From positions 1 through 6,233 of the forward strand of contig JANXYW010000329.1 of the NCBI GenBank assembly GCA_025355835.1: 6,233 nucleotides of DNA, written 5' to 3'. Within the stretch, counting starts at the first letter, position 1. Every line of letters starts with the position of its first letter. This document shows, one piece after another, positions 5,934 through 6,233 of the stretch. Made by a program: the position numbers and the translations under genes. A model generated the notes under the pieces. The model had not been told where the DNA came from, did not search any database, and saw only the letters and a program-made list of their open reading frames with translations. The stretch is from Chloroflexota bacterium. Lineage in GTDB: Bacteria; Chloroflexota; Dehalococcoidia; DSTF01; JACRBR01.

Positions 5934-5961
5934 AAGAGGGGGCTCAGTTGAGCCCTCTCTT
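5934..5961 (+). terminator. Terminator hairpin, probably bidirectional
   Basis: AAGAGGGGGCTC at 5934-5945 pairs with GAGCCCTCTCTT at 5950-5961 with one G-T wobble, around the loop AGTT. It ends the LPKTG gene 30 bases past its stop. The T run is weak on the + side but the minus strand has TCTTTTC right after the stem, so it may also stop transcription of the convergent gene on the right. It is clearly related in sequence to the 4438-4465 terminator. Confidence 0.85.
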
Positions 5962-6121
5962 GCTGTGCCGCCGGCCGAGTCGCGCTCTGGACAGACATGC
6001 CGTCGGGCCTGCGACAGCGTCCGCACCCCTGCGGGCCGCCGACTCTCGTTCGCGTCTGAAGTTTGAATCGTGCGACCCGGTGCAGGCCTGCTGGCTCGCC
6101 GCAAGTCAATGGCCGCCCTTG

Positions 6122-6232
6122 CTAGGGCCGGGGCTTACCTGCCAGCCGTCCCGCGCTTCCTAGGCCGACGCCTCCGCCAGCGAGCATCAGCGCGAGGATG
6201 ATCCACTTCGGACCGGTGCCCGAATCGCCCGT
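6122..6232 (-). CDS. C-terminal fragment of a convergent, probably sortase-anchored surface protein
   Basis: Thirty-six codons enter from the right edge and end at TAG (6124-6122 on the minus strand). The visible protein reads TGDSGTGPKW, then a hydrophobic run IILALMLAGGGVGLG, then SAGRLAGKPRP. This is the order TG, short Gly/Ser linker, membrane span and basic tail expected just after the LPx of an LPxTG signal, matching the two complete genes to the left. The residues before TG lie outside the window, so the motif itself cannot be confirmed. The gene converges on the LPKTG gene with 218 bases between the stops and a shared terminator between them. It could instead be an ordinary C-terminally anchored membrane protein. 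Confidence 0.6.
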   Translation of the reverse strand, partial: TGDSGTGPKWIILALMLAGGGVGLGSAGRLAGKPRP

Positions 6233-6233
6233 G

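Noticed and set aside
6082..6091. Palindrome GCAGGCCTGC as a terminator for the convergent gene
   Set aside because: It has no loop and no T run; the 5934-5961 hairpin is a better terminator for that side.
5141..6163. Plus-strand open frame of 340 codons rich in His, Asp and Glu
   Set aside because: Shifted reading of the 12-bp repeat (DEHRDEHA pattern). It runs through the terminator and the convergent gene, and has no ribosome binding site.

Overview
The window is high-GC bacterial DNA of about 6.2 kb. It reads as a cluster of exported, surface-anchored proteins built on long Thr/Pro/Asn low-complexity stalks. The 'TNTPTNTP' stalk style, the GC bias, the lipoprotein-type serine hydrolase and the C-terminal (L)PxTG/LAxTG-like sorting signals together suggest a monoderm Chloroflexota (Thermomicrobia- or Dehalococcoidia-like) or a related high-GC lineage. 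This is inferred from protein style only; there is no rRNA or marker gene here.

Layout: (a) 1-849 (+) is a membrane-anchored protein with a His-rich stretch, a two-Cys mini-region and a (K/E)TPxA(N/G) period-6 tail. Its frame is open from base 1, so the gene may start outside the window; a good ribosome binding site also allows a start at 202. (b) 897-928 is a strong hairpin. (c) 1096-2193 (+) is a predicted lipoprotein with a class A beta-lactamase-like serine-hydrolase domain (SLFK, SDN, KTA) that lacks the usual omega-loop Glu. (d) 2194-2683 is a 490-base gene-free spacer with two imperfect hairpins. (e) 2684-4408 (+) is a 574-aa surface protein: signal peptide, globular head, about 220 residues of strict (X-Thr)n stalk, LANTG, membrane span, basic tail, then an intrinsic terminator. 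(f) 4466-4775 is a spacer with three GGAAsTyGAC direct repeats and a 15-bp near-perfect palindrome. (g) 4776-5903 (+) is a 375-aa protein with the same plan but a different head and a canonical LPKTG, again followed by a terminator. (h) 6122-6232 (-) is the C-terminal end of a convergent gene. It also ends in TG, a hydrophobic span and a short basic tail, so it is probably a third sortase-type substrate.

How the parts may relate: genes (e) and (g) are paralogous in the last ~65 residues and in their 3' flank including the terminator, but their heads do not visibly match. They look like products of one duplicated 'stalk plus anchor plus terminator' cassette carrying swapped heads. With the serine hydrolase and the membrane protein at the left end, the window is plausibly a cell-envelope locus. 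No sortase gene lies inside the window, so the anchoring route is inferred.
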